DNA from: Isoetes taiwanensis
Taxonomy: Eukaryota > Streptophyta > Lycopodiopsida > Isoetales > Isoetaceae
Direction: 5' to 3'
Assembly (NCBI GenBank): GCA_021234155.1
Contig: JAJEKV010000004.1
Coordinates: 28,359,698-28,423,697, forward strand
DNA: 64,000 nucleotides
In this document: piece by piece, positions 27,821 through 38,109 of the stretch
Numbering within the stretch: position 1 is the stretch's first letter
Layout of the letters: every line of letters begins with the position of its first letter
Notes under the pieces: model-generated
What the model was told of the DNA's origin: nothing
Database searches by the model: none
Seen by the model: only the letters and a program-made list of their open reading frames with translations
Position numbers and translations under genes: made by a program

Positions 27821-28140
27821 GGAGTGGTTTTGTTCAAGGGCGCGGGTCGGCTCCACCTAGAGTGGGGAGGACCATGTACCCGGGTTCGAAGTCCACTTCA
27901 CTACGATCATATATTTTTCCTAGGTTAAGGAGTGGCTTGTTCAAGGGCACAACCGGCTCCACCTAGAGTGGAGAGGGCCACGTACCCGGGTTCAAGTCCA
28001 CATCCACTTGTTATTTTTTAGGTTTAAAATAAAATTGTAGTGGCTTGTTCAAGGGCACGGTAGGCTCCACTACGATCCACTACGAGTGGAGACGACCAGG
28101 TGTTCGGGTCCAAGTCGACTTTTCTTGTAATTCTTAGGTA
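27821..28140 (+). repeat. Three 108-bp tandem repeats with a tRNA-like B box
   Basis: Units begin at 27,821, 27,929 and 28,037. Each has a core like gtggcttgttcaagggc, a short self-complementary stretch (ctccacctagagtggag) and a 3' part near gggttcaagtccac. In the second unit GGTTCAAGTCC at 27,989-27,999 fits the pol III internal B-box consensus exactly; the first unit has one extra base there and the third is degraded. No convincing A box and no full tRNA fold were seen. It could be a tandemly duplicated SINE head or tRNA relic. Confidence 0.6.
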
Positions 28141-28234
28141 GAGGTGGCCAAATCTAGCTTATAACCCTAAAGCCTATGTTAGCCAACTCTAGCTTTTAAT
28201 CCGACTAATCCAGATTTGGAAGGGGCTCATTTCG

Positions 28235-28640
28235 ATGACGGGGGGAGCTGCTTCGAAAAAGAAGGTACATGACCTAGTCATAGTCTTATTTTATTCTTTT
28301 GTTTTGTGTTAATCTATCAATTTATAGAAAAGGCAAAGAGTGATTGCAAAATTGAAGTCGAATGCCAAAAAATTGGGAGGCGATTGGTCAAAGGTCCCTA
28401 AACCACCTAATCTGTCCATAAGGAAGATATCAAGGTATTTGTTATTTGTTGCCATTCGTTCAATTCGAAATAAGACATTTAACTTGTCATGTTGTATTCC
28501 TTGCAATCAGATCACTTTCGAACGTGCAAAGGATTCCAAGAAAAAACATCGGCCTCACGGACTGCCAAGACAACTTCAAGCAAACGAATTTCGTCTCACT
28601 TGGGTTCCGGCGGCCGAAAAGGCTTTTTACATAGATTCGT
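28235..28640 (+). CDS. Possible small spliced gene fragment, unrecognised
   Basis: A weak candidate. An ATG at 28,235 opens ten codons ending at a GTACAT donor (28,264/28,265). A second block, 28,328-28,434, follows a TTTATAG acceptor, is lysine-rich (contains KLGGDWSKVPKPP) and ends at AAG|GTATTT. A third block starts after CAATCAG at 28,511 and ends either at an in-frame stop near 28,632 or at a GTAAGT donor at 28,639, depending on frame. The three blocks join in an open frame with short introns of plant size (63 and 76 bp). The peptide is short and basic and no family was recognised. It lies between the two GCGACG-rich clusters, so it may belong to a DNA transposon. Accidental splice signals are a real alternative. 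Confidence 0.25.
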
Positions 28641-28811
28641 AAGTGCTATAAACTCTTAGTTCACGTTAACTTTCAATGTCATTGTCTAATATTGGTCGTA
28701 TTGTTATAGAATTGGCTATACGGGTTTTCCCCTAACAGGGAACACGTAAAGATAGCCACTACTTGCCTCTTGTATGTGATATTGTAATTAACTATTAAAA
28801 TTCTTTCCAAC

Positions 28812-29005
28812 TTTTTTTTTTTTTTTTTTTTAACACCACGCCGCAGACGCGACGCCACGCCGCATGCGACGCCCGAAGTCACGTCACGCCGACGCCGATT
28901 GTCGCGCGACGACGCCGCATGCGACGCGGCCGCAGCGACGCCTCGCGGCGTCACGCCCGCGGTCACGCCGCCGACGCCGCGATAGACGCGGACCTAGACG
29001 TCGCT
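28812..29005. repeat. T21 tract and CpG/GCGACG-rich low-complexity block
   Basis: A run of 21 T at 28,812-28,832 is followed by about 170 bp that is very GC- and CpG-rich, made of GCGACGCC, GCATGCGACG and similar words. The composition is unlike everything around it except the cluster at 27,001-27,165, which uses the same words. The T run could be the A-tail of a minus-strand retroposed copy. Confidence 0.75.
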
Positions 29006-29015
29006 ATAGATGTCG

Positions 29016-30002
29016 CTAAATGACCTTTCTCCTGTTGTGGCTGGTCGTGTAACTGTGGCAAAGTCAGTTCCGAGTGGTACACATGTCTACATGGCATCTA
29101 TCTTGCTGGCACCGCAGACAAAGATGCAGCTCATTGTTCATACTGTCAGGAACTTCATCTGGGGTGGCTCTGAAGAAGGAGCTGATGTTAAAGTTAGTTG
29201 GACGAAGTGCATTATGCCTAAACTTTGTGGGGGGCTGGGGATGATTCACTTTCTTCTCCAGATGTGCATTTCCTTTGGCTCTCCATCCATTAAGCCTCTC
29301 CTCCCATGGGCATTATTCTATCCACTTTCTCCATGTCCTAATGCATCTCTTTTCCTCAAGGGGTTGCTAGTCGCTTAGGAGACTGTGGCGCGACTTTGTT
29401 TCGGTTCCATCCAATGGCCCACACAGATCCCACCCGGTTGTTGGTGGATCCCTTTGGGTGACTGGCCAGCAGATTGTCCCTCGGTCTCTCGGTCCATTGA
29501 CGCTGCGGCGGCCGGTGGCGGCGGCCAGTGTGCTCCCAGATCCGCATGGTATAATGAGACAAGATTGTTGACGTGGAATGAGTTCAGATTGAAGTTCCTT
29601 CTCCTTCGTTGGGACCGGGGCATTTGGGAAAAAGTAGCTGCTACACTTCCTCCACACCCACAAGACGTGGCTACCCAGCTCTGGGTGGTTCATGGCAGTG
29701 TTAAGGAGGAGCACCTGGTGCACTCGATGTATGTGGTCCTGCTTCATCCTGAGGTGTTGCCTCCATCGCCAAAGTGGCCTTTAGTTATCCCCGAGCCTCA
29801 TCGTAAAGCAGTCTGGCGATGGGTATGGGATAAATTGCTTCATCCTAAACTATCCATTTTATGGTGGCAGATCACTCATAGATGCGTGCGGGTAAACACT
29901 GTTGTTCATCGATTTCGTTCAGAAGTCTCTGTGATCTGCCCTCTTTGCACGCAGAGGGATGAGACAATTACTCTTCTCGATGCTTCATCCCATTCTTTCT
30001 GA
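29016..30002 (+). pseudogene. L1-type LINE ORF2 C-terminal fragment (other family)
   Basis: One reading frame runs through 29,010-30,002, broken by a single TAG at 29,376-29,378. The first part carries the motif block that follows the reverse transcriptase in plant L1 elements: VAGRVTVAKSV, then a P-rich YMASILLAPQ segment, then FIWGGSEEG and PKLCGGLGMIHF. The second part ends in the reverse-transcriptase zinc-binding region (zf-RVT type): WRWVWDKLLHPKLSILWW, ITHRCVRVNTVVHRF, CPLC followed by a degraded end. The endonuclease and catalytic core are absent. This copy differs clearly from the LINE family at 38-39 kb and 44-52 kb. It is a dead fragment whose function is known only from its family. 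Confidence 0.85.
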
Positions 30003-30161
30003 ACTATTGTGTCATACCATATGCTAAACAACTCCCATGCTTTATCTAATTTTCTCTTTGCCATTCTCGTGCGCAATGCCTTCTTTTATGACAGTTTAGT
30101 GTCGAGCATCTTAATAAGCGAGAGTGAAGGATGCCTATATTTGCGTGATGAATAATGGCCC

Positions 30162-30430
30162 TAATTCGCACCGTAGCCACGATGCGAAAATGCATGTTTC
30201 ATATTACATGAACTAGGCTAATTCGCACCATGGCTATGATGCAGAAATAACACTGCATTATTTTTTAAACTACACTAATGGGGGACAAGTAATAGTACCT
30301 AATTCACACCATCCAGATGCAAAAATAATTGTTTCATATTACATGAAGTGGCGTAATTTGCATCGTGGCTACGATGCGAAAAGAACACTTTCATATTTTA
30401 TGAACTACACTAATTTGCACCATGGCTATA
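30162..30430. repeat. 57-bp tandem repeat, about 4.4 copies
   Basis: Units start at 30,162, 30,219, 30,300, 30,354 and 30,411. Each begins taattcgcaccatggct, continues through gatgcgaaaa and ends near ttcatattacatgaac. The second unit has a 24-bp extra segment (30,276-30,299). The core of the fourth unit, gcatcgtggctacgatgc, is a near-perfect inverted repeat. No gene was recognised here. Confidence 0.85.
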
Positions 30431-30434
30431 CTGA

Positions 30435-30990
30435 CTCAGTTAGACTTTATTGACATTCAAGTAATATGGGATTAACCTAGCAAATCCAACTATCTTTCAG
30501 TGTTCTTTTATATATTCTCAAATACAGAAAGTAATAATGGTGGTAAACAATCTTTTGTCTTGTGTACATCTTCCCTTCTTTTTCCTACTTTTACACAATT
30601 TAACAAACAGTAAAAAATATTCAGGTCACAATCTGACTCTAACATTCTTCTAACATCAAATAAGGTCCATTCTCCTTTGACTCTCATGGTATGTATTCAC
30701 TAGCATCCTTTATAATCTATGACCTCCGAATGTGTCCCATCAGCATCATCTTGTTCTTTGTTACACTAGCTTAATTGGTGACTGCCAATTGACCATCATG
30801 GCTTTACTGCAACCATTGATCAAAGAGACTTTACAACTGGCTTAGAAAGAATTGGATTGGGTTCTGGATCTATCTGTGCATTCAGAATTCAATTGGGCCA
30901 CTTGATAAATTAGTCGCCTGGATGGGATGGTTGGGCGATGAACAGAGCTAGTCATCCTTTCGTTTTCCATTTCAGCAATAAGACATGTTG
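30435..30990. other. No gene recognised
   Basis: Unique-looking AT-rich DNA. No open frame with family similarity, RNA gene or clear repeat was seen. Confidence 0.5.
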
Positions 30991-31407
30991 TCATTGCCTT
31001 ACTGAGGACAAAGCCTGCTTTCGAATGGAATACCTAATTTGTGTGCTCTCCTTCTTTATTCTACATTCGATATTCTCCGCAGATTCATGCAATCTGCTGG
31101 ACCAACCTTCACATAAAATCTTATCCAAAAAAGTCTCTAAAGCATTCACTGTGTACGTCTTGGATGTCTTCTTGACAACGTCGACATCGTTAAACAATGC
31201 AATGAACAAGTTCATAGCTATATTTACCTTAACATGCCCATATACTCCATCCTTTTCTCTCATTGCAGTCGATATTTTCTGGGTTAGCTTCATTCTCGCC
31301 AAAAACATCATTGTCTTATCCAAAGGGCGAGTGTGAAACTGAGAGATATGGGGCATAGGTAGTTCACTATCTTGTTCTTTCAGGGATCGTATTAGCTCCA
31401 AAACCAT
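30991..31407 (-). CDS. Unrecognised exon-like ORF
   Basis: A 138-codon minus-strand frame with ordinary amino-acid composition: no low complexity, mixed charged and hydrophobic residues, and segments such as FLARMKLTQKISTAMREKDG and YTVNALETFLDKILCEGW. The frame stays open upstream of the first Met (NGATQKEWYM precedes it), consistent with an internal exon. A TTTGAAG acceptor-like site lies just upstream near 31,446. No domain was recognised and no signal peptide or membrane segment is evident. It sits about 500 bp from the copia element, which may have landed in an intron of the same gene. A chance ORF or a transposon remnant remains possible. Confidence 0.35.
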   Translation of the reverse strand: MVLELIRSLKEQDSELPMPHISQFHTRPLDKTMMFLARMKLTQKISTAMREKDGVYGHVKVNIAMNLFIALFNDVDVVKKTSKTYTVNALETFLDKILCEGWSSRLHESAENIECRIKKESTQIRYSIRKQALSSVRQ

Positions 31408-31670
31408 ATACCATTCTTTCTGAGTTGCACCGTTGTATGACCTTCAAAGAATAAATAACTGATATCATAGTGAAAAGAATGGAACACGCTCATTATGGAG
31501 CTCGATGGCGCCAGGCCCTACAGCGCCAGGTCCTACATATCAGAAATACAAAGCCCCGAGAGCAAAAAATACAAATTCAGTTACTAAAAACTACAGTGAA
31601 GAAAGAAAAGACACGAAGTTTATCCGCAATCAGCCGGCAACTCAGGAAACGTTCTGCGAGATCTGATCTT

Positions 31671-31907
31671 CTATTTTGCTATATCAGATAGTGTGTATAC
31701 ATGTTTCCCCAGGACATATAATTCCTTCTTACACTCAAACCCAATGACTATCGCCCTCCAATGTGCGGAAACATCATTCCTCCTACTTCGTTTGACATGA
31801 AGTTCACCCCGTGCAGTAGGCTGGAGAGTAATGAAGCTATCAATGAAGACAAAGAAGTAGCCCCAATAATTTCCAATTGCGATTGAACTGAAAGCCATCT
31901 GAAAGTA
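31671..31907 (-). CDS. Unrecognised exon-like segment beside the copia insertion
   Basis: On the minus strand a good acceptor, GTTTACTTTCAG, immediately precedes ATGGCTTTCAG near 31,900, and a frame runs on to a TAG at 31,671. The peptide contains SSIAIGNYWGYFFVFIDSF followed by a basic stretch HVKRSRRNDVSAHWRA. No family was recognised. A second frame across the same stretch is also open for about 50 codons, so the reading frame is uncertain. The 5-bp target duplication of the copia element begins about 16 bp upstream of this acceptor. Confidence 0.25.
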   Translation of the reverse strand, partial: YFQMAFSSIAIGNYWGYFFVFIDSFITLQPTARGELHVKRSRRNDVSAHWRAIVIGFECKKELYVLGKHVYTLSDIAK

Positions 31908-31922
31908 AACAAAGAAGAGGTT

Positions 31923-31927
31923 AGAAA
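31923..31927. repeat. Target-site duplication of the copia element, left copy
   Basis: AGAAA directly before the first TG of the left LTR; the same five bases follow the right LTR at 37,449-37,453. Confidence 0.9.
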
Positions 31928-32556
31928 TGTTAGAAATAGACAATGCACTTCAATCTATTTCTTAATATTGCTTGATGAATTTATGAATACCATCAAGACA
32001 ATGCACAATGATCACACATCAAGACAATGATCAATTCATAATCATTCCATAGGTTATAGTTTGAATATGTCAATAAAAACCTTAGTAATACTGTAGCAAA
32101 TAAACACTGTAGAAAAGAGATTGACTTATTTACTGTAGCATGTTTGACCCGTTCAGAAGACAACCATCGAACCACTATTCAATCTGTGATTCCTCCTTAG
32201 TTTAATTCCCAGACCAGCTCAATCAGTAACCCGGCCTATGCACTGTCTTATAGGCTCTGATTCGGCGGTTATGGCACTGGAATCGGCCGCCTAGCCGAGC
32301 TCCTATTCATATGGAGTTTCCCTCCATGATATCGGGCCGTGTACACGTTTAATATGGGATAAATCAAACCATTAACCTTATGGTTCAAAAACCATATCGT
32401 TAAATGCCTTTATAGGTTTAATGGTGTAATATTTGCCCTGGGCTATACAATAGGGCTAGATAACCTGTGAACAATTTCCTGTAGCTTTACTGTACAATAT
32501 ATGTTGATGTATTGCTCTGAGCTCAGAATATGTGATGAACCAACTTAAATTCAACA
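31928..32556 (-). repeat. Left LTR (3' LTR of the element), 629 bp
   Basis: Starts TGTTAGAAATAGACAATGC and ends TTCAACA on the plus strand. It matches the right LTR base for base apart from four substitutions (near 32,229-32,233, 32,486 and 32,516) and the lack of the 6-bp cacaac present at about 37,390 in the right copy. In the minus orientation of the element this is the downstream LTR. Confidence 0.96.
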
Positions 32557-32566
32557 TTCCTCCTTC
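32557..32566 (-). other. Polypurine tract
   Basis: Read on the minus strand, GAAGGAGGAA lies flush against the 3' LTR and only a few bases after the RNase H stop codon. This is the position and composition expected for the plus-strand primer of a copia element. Confidence 0.85.
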
Positions 32567-32572
32567 ATCACA

Positions 32573-35500
32573 CTATTCTGTAACCTGCATGTCTAATTTG
32601 AACTGTTTGAATTTAACTTCAGTGAGTGCCTTTGTGAAGATGTCTGCAACCTGTTTAGCAGTATTCACATATACCATCTCAATGTACTGTTTGCTAGCCA
32701 AGTCACGAATAAAATGTATGTTTAATTCAATGTGCTTGGTTCTATCATGGTGTACTGGATTTTTCACAATAGCAATGCAGCTTTGACTGTCAGTAAAAAT
32801 TTGTGTTGGACTTGTTTGTTTGTACTCCAATTCATCCAGCAATCTTCTTAGCCAACATATCTCTTTAGCAACCAAGGATGAGGCTGTATACTCAGCTTCA
32901 GCTGAGGACATGGCAATAGCATTTTGCTTTTTGCTTTTCCAAGTTATGGCACCACCACCTAAGAATACAACAAATCCTGAGGTGGACTTCCTGTTTGACA
33001 GATCCCCTCCCCAATCTGCATCACTGTATGCACATAGCTGTAGGTTTTCAGAATTAAATGTTATTCCATGTGTTTTGGTCCCCTTAAGATATTTTAGAAC
33101 TCTTTTGCCTGCAGTCCAGTGATCTTTGGTTGGATTATGGCACCTCCTGCTCAAGATATTTACAATGTATGAAATGTCTGGTCTTGTGTTGTTTGCCAGG
33201 TACAACAAACACCCAATTAATGATCTATATGGAACATTTTCCATTTCTTTTACATCCTTTTCAGTGAGTGGCTTATCTTCTGTCAGCCTGTGTCCTGGAA
33301 CTACTGGAGTTTTTGCTGGATGTGCATCCACAAGGTTAAACCTTTTGAGCATATTTTCTATGTGCTTGCATTGTTGTAGCTTCAAAACCCTTTGATCTCT
33401 GTTTCTACATACTTCAATACCCAGAAAATGTCTTAGCTCCCCTAAATCTAACATCTCAAATCTTGAACTTAAAATCTCTTTGCAATGATTCAGGACACTT
33501 AAATGATTAGCTGCCATAATGCAATCATCAACATATAAAGCTATGATGCAAAAGTTACTTGCTTGCTTATATCTGTAGAGATTGCCATCATTTTGGAATT
33601 TCTCAAATCCTTGTTCCTTGAGGAAATTGTCCATACAAGTGTACCACTCCCTAGGAGATTGTTTCAGGCCGTACACTGCCCTGTTGAGCCTTCAAACTTT
33701 ATTTCCTTGCTGCTCATAACCTGGTGCTTGTTGCATGAATACCTTTTCTTCCAATTTGGCATTTAGGAAAGCAGTTTTAACATCCATGTAATGTATTTCA
33801 AGGTCTTGAGCATTTGCTACAGCAAGCAATGTTCTAATACTAGTCAATTTCACAATAGGGGAGTATGTTTCATCAAAATCTAGTCCTTGTCTTTGAGTAT
33901 ATCCTTTTGCCACAAGCCTTGCCTTGTACTTCCTGCTCCCATCTGCATTTTCCTTTATTTTGAATAGCCATTTGCATCCTATAACATTTTCCTTTGTTGG
34001 ATAGTCTACTATCTCATATGTTTGTGTTTTCTGGAATGAATCCAGCTCATCATTCATGGCTTTATGCCATTGCTCTTTATCTGCACATTCCATTGCCTCT
34101 TCATAAGACTGAGGAATTGTAATGTTTTCAAGGATGGCCATTATTTGCTCATGTTCCACATATTGCTGTTCAATTCTCCTGCTCCTGCCCAAGTTATTTC
34201 TTCCATATTCCTCTATATTTCCTGGTATATCTTCCAAAAGTCTTTCTACCTGTGTTTTCCTTTTTACTACTGAAATTGGTGGTGTGTGTTGGTCTCCAAT
34301 ATTTGCTGGCTCCCTGATTTCATTGTTTGCATGTGTTCCTGCTATTGAATCCTCATCCTCTTGGTCTGAATCTATGTCAACATTCTGCTGATTTTTTTCT
34401 CCAACCTTAACTTTGTCATTCAAGACTGTCCCTTTTTTATGTCTATCCTTATACACAACTTGTTCATCAAATATTACATCCCTACTGACAATTATATTTT
34501 TCTTTTCTGGCACAAATATCCTGTAGCCCTTTGACTCCTCATCATAGCCCACGAGAAATCCAATACTTGCTTTATCATCTAACTTCTTTCTCAATTCATT
34601 AGGGACATGAGTATATGCTATACAGCCATATGTTTTAAACATTTCATAGTCTATGCCATCATTACTATTTGACCATAAGAGATCAGGTACATTACCTTTA
34701 ATGCTCGATGAGGGAAGTTTATTTTGAATCATAATTGCTGTCTTCAAGGCCTCTTCCCAGAAATAGTTTGGCAGGCCACTCTTTTTGATCATAGATCTCA
34801 CAGCATCCATAATGGTCCTGTTTTTCCTTTCAGCTACTCCATTTTGTTGAGGTGTGTACCTGCAGGTTAGTTGTCTTTTAATGCCATGAGCAATGCAAAA
34901 ATGTCTAAATTTGGCAGATAAATATTCTCCTCCCCTGTCAGATCTGATGCACTTCAATTTTTTTCCTGACTCTCTTTCCATTTCAGTGACATATTGCTTA
35001 AAAGCATTTAATGCCTGAGACTTCCTTTCTAAGCAATAGACTTTGCATTTTCTACTGAAATCATCAATAAAAGATATGAAGTATCTTTTGTTTGTCCTTC
35101 CTCTCACATTCAATGGCCCACAAAGGTCAGTATGTACGAGTTCAAGAACTTCACTTGCTCTTGTTTTAGAATGTTTGAATGGCTGCCTGTTTGTTTTCCC
35201 AAGAATACATCCCTCACACTTGAAATTTTCAGATTTGATGTCTTTGCACTTGAGCCATCCCTTTTTGGCTAAATATTTCAAATTATTGCAATGTGTGTGA
35301 GCCAACCTGTCATGCCAAAGTTCAAATTCTGGAATATTTATGGTGTTTACACTATCATGACCAATAGTTTCCATTTGAAACAAATTGCCAACACGGTTTG
35401 CATGGAACTTCAATATATTGTCAAGATAGATGTTACAACCTTTTGAGTCAAAATTGACTTTGTAGCCTAAATCCACTAACTGGCTTACAAAAATCAGATT

Positions 35501-36760
35501 TTTTATAATTGTGGGAACACACAAGACATTTTCAACATCAACTATGTTCCCATCAAGATCTATGAGCTGCAGAAGTCCTCTTCCTTCTATTTCTTGTACA
35601 TCTCCATTTCCAACTTGTATTCTTCTAGAGTGTGATTTTGAAACATTTTTCAGCAGATCAGTAGATTGGACTACTGATCTTTCAGCTCCACTATCAACTA
35701 CAAGAGTTTCAGATTTATTAGCATGCTGATTTTTCTCAACAATGGTAAATGCAAATCTTACCTCATCATCTTCATCAACATCAGACTTTTCCTTTTCTTC
35801 TTGCTCCTTGGCCACAAATGTACCAGCTGGTTTCTTGCCTCGACCCCTTCCTGAGCTTAATTTTCCTCCTCTACTTGTGAACCCTTTATTTTTTCCTCTG
35901 CCATAGTCCTTTGGAGTTGGACATTTGGCTGCAACATGTCCTTTACCACCACAAGTATAACAATTGAATTCCTTTTTATTTTTTGGACACTCATTTTTAA
36001 AATGACCAGGCTCATTGCAGTTGTAGCAAGTAACTTGATTCTTTCTGCCAGCAAAAAATATTTCAGAGGTTTCCTCCCCTTCCCTCATAATTTTCTTCTG
36101 CTCATATTCTGTTCTCAAAGTGTTCTCTGCTTCTTCCCTCGTCTTACTCATGTTTCTTATGAATAGAGACAAATTTTCATTGTCACTTACTGCCCTAGAG
36201 ATTTGTAGGACTTGACTTCTTTCAGAGATATTTACCCCTGCCCCAGCTAAATCAGCAACAATGTTGTCAAAGGTGTTGAAGAAATCTGAGACATCTCCCT
36301 CTTCCTTTAGTTTTAAATTTCTTAACTCTGTTTCTAGCAGATCAATTTGGGAGGAAGTCTTTTCCTCAAAATGTTTCAATAGATAAGACCACATTTGCCT
36401 TGGATTCATGTTTCTAAGTTTAAGCCTAATGGTAGGGCTTACCTTGCATGTGATGATTCCCTGAGCTTCTTTGATTCTTGAATACAAAGATCTTCCAGAC
36501 CTTACAAGACTGCTCCCTGCTGCACCTTCTGCATTTGGTGGCACTGCACCTGCATTTTGTCTCATATTAACTGAACCTTCAGATACTGACCTTGTGAGGG
36601 TATTGAAGTCCACATTAGTGACACCATCTGGATCTACAAGATCCCAGAGGTCTTCCACTTCCAGAATGTGCTTGACTGCATCTTTCCATACCTGGAATCC
36701 AGGCCCTCCCTTATAGACTTCTACAGTGCTAAGCAAACTGGCTCCAAATCGACTTGACAT
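32573..36760 (-). pseudogene. Copia gag-pol polyprotein, broken by one stop codon
   Basis: One frame from the ATG at 36,760 to the TAG at 32,573, interrupted by a TGA at 33,692-33,694. The longer open frame extends three codons upstream without an ATG, so the MSSRFGAS start was chosen. Order seen (rough residues of the first block): gag 1-240; two CCHC zinc knuckles, CYNCNEPGHFKNEC near 248 and CYTCGGKGHVAAKC near 270; aspartic protease VVDSGAERS near 358; integrase HHCC region (WHDRLAHTH near 485, CEGC near 518); integrase core D near 547, D near 610 (RSDRGGEYLS) and E near 647 (QQNGVAERKN); reverse transcriptase from about 900 with WLFKIK and DVKTAFLNA. The stop falls inside the reverse transcriptase, after GYEQQGNKV. 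Beyond it the frame continues with YGLKQSPREWY, the catalytic YVDD, and RNase H (YSDADWGGD, SSAEAEY, FTDSQSC). All catalytic motifs examined are present, so the nonsense codon is the only lesion seen. Confidence 0.95.
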
Positions 36761-36800
36761 GATGTACAACTTCCTTTAGTATGCTTAGAACCTGGCACTT

Positions 36801-36812
36801 GCTCTGATACCA
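36801..36812 (-). other. Primer binding site (initiator tRNA-Met type)
   Basis: On the minus strand TGGTATCAGAGC lies one base inside the 5' LTR. This is the usual plant copia primer site complementary to the 3' end of initiator methionine tRNA. It fixes the direction of the element. Confidence 0.93.
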
Positions 36813-36813
36813 A

Positions 36814-37448
36814 TGTTAGAAATAGACAATGCACTTCAATCTATTTCTTAATATTGCTTGATGAATTTATGAATACCATCAAGACAATGCACAATGATCA
36901 CACATCAAGACAATGATCAATTCATAATCATTCCATAGGTTATAGTTTGAATATGTCAATAAAAACCTTAGTAATACTGTAGCAAATAAACACTGTAGAA
37001 AAGAGATTGACTTATTTACTGTAGCATGTTTGACCCGTTCAGAAGACAACCATCGAACCACTATTCAATCTGTGATTCCTCCTTAGTTTAATTCCCAGAC
37101 CAGCTCAATCAATAAGCCGGCCTATGCACTGTCTTATAGGCTCTGATTCGGCGGTTATGGCACTGGAATCGGCCGCCTAGCCGAGCTCCTATTCATATGG
37201 AGTTTCCCTCCATGATATCGGGCCGTGTACACGTTTAATATGGGATAAATCAAACCATTAACCTTATGGTTCAAAAACCATATCGTTAAATGCCTTTATA
37301 GGTTTAATGGTGTAATATTTGCCCTGGGCTATACAATAGGGCTAGATAACCTGTGAACAATTTCCTGTAGCTTTATTGTACAATATATGCACAACTTGAT
37401 GTATTGTTCTGAGCTCAGAATATGTGATGAACCAACTTAAATTCAACA
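36814..37448 (-). repeat. Right LTR (5' LTR of the element), 635 bp
   Basis: Same sequence as the left LTR with an extra cacaac at about 37,390. In the minus orientation it is the upstream LTR and should hold the element's promoter. No confident TATA box was assigned. Confidence 0.96.
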
Positions 37449-37453
37449 AGAAA
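37449..37453. repeat. Target-site duplication of the copia element, right copy
   Basis: AGAAA after the final CA of the right LTR, matching 31,923-31,927. Confidence 0.9.
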
Positions 37454-37997
37454 AACATCAAATGTTTAAATATTACACTGCTCATGAAGCTTATGAAAAA
37501 TACCTAGGCATAGAGCTTGGAGAAGATGCAGATGGCGCTAAGAAAAAGCGCGAGAGAGCCAGACAGAGTTTTAATAGAGAGGGAAAAATTTCCAAAACTT
37601 TCGGCAGTAACTCAAGGCTGGACGGAGTTGCAATAATTCCCTCCAACCCACCAACCCTGAAACTCAAATAGGTTGGGATTATGTCGAACCTGCTGATGAA
37701 TGACAGTTAGGATATAGCTTCAAGCCTGGCTAAAAAGAGCCTGTTCATGCCGTCTAAGGTAGTAGCTATGGGTTTTCCATGTTGGCATCAGAATTGGGCC
37801 CTTAATGACCCATAAAACTTTAATGGGATCATATGTCTTCATATATTTTGGCATGGATGTGCCAGATTTTGTGTTTGGGTTCACTTGTTGGTTGGAAATT
37901 TTTTATTTCGGGAGCAATTAACATATGGACGCGCAATATAATAGAAGATAGCTGACCAGCTTTGTTGGGCGAATAAGCATAAGGGAACAACACGGGG
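37454..37997. other. Host DNA between copia element and LINE; short unrecognised ORF
   Basis: About 540 bp. A 69-codon plus-strand frame (37,462-37,671) is rich in charged residues (GIELGEDADGAKKKRERARQ) and is not recognised. It may be an exon or chance. The DNA joins the left flank of the copia element once that insertion is removed. Confidence 0.35.
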
Positions 37998-37999
37998 AA

Positions 38000-38010
38000 T
38001 CCAAAGCATA
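38000..38010. repeat. Target-site duplication of LINE copy 1, left
   Basis: TCCAAAGCATA, repeated at 39,930-39,940 right after the A-tail. Two more A bases on the left may belong to it but cannot be told from the tail. Confidence 0.9.
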
Positions 38011-38109
38011 GAATCTGATGAATTTATATGGCCATCCTTCCATTCAACATCTATTACCTAACTCTGCTTTCGTTCAGATGAAACCTGCCTCCAATATCTC
38101 TCCTTTATA

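Larger units (their letters stand above)
31928..37448 (-). mobile_element. Ty1/copia LTR retrotransposon, complete, minus strand
   Basis: 5,521-bp element bounded by TG...CA LTRs and AGAAA target duplications. Reading on the minus strand the order is LTR, primer binding site, gag, protease, integrase, reverse transcriptase, RNase H, polypurine tract, LTR. Integrase lying before reverse transcriptase defines the copia order. By eye the LTRs differ by four substitutions and one 6-bp indel over about 629 aligned bases, so the insertion is recent in evolutionary terms. The polyprotein frame carries one internal stop, so this copy is probably not autonomous, though its ends look competent to be mobilised in trans (inference). 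Confidence 0.97.

Noticed and set aside
29385-30002. 205-codon ORF as an independent host gene
   Set aside because: It is in frame with the upstream L1 block across one stop and carries the zf-RVT motifs, so it is part of a LINE fragment.
31993-32175. 60-codon ORF repeated at 36,879-37,061
   Set aside because: Both lie within the two LTRs and are identical because the LTRs are; no evidence of coding.
35857-36054. Small ORFs overlapping gag-pol in other frames, both strands
   Set aside because: Shadow frames of the copia polyprotein.
32573-36760. Endogenous pararetrovirus
   Set aside because: LTRs, the copia domain order with integrase before reverse transcriptase, the tRNA-Met primer site and lack of movement or coat protein identify a copia retrotransposon.
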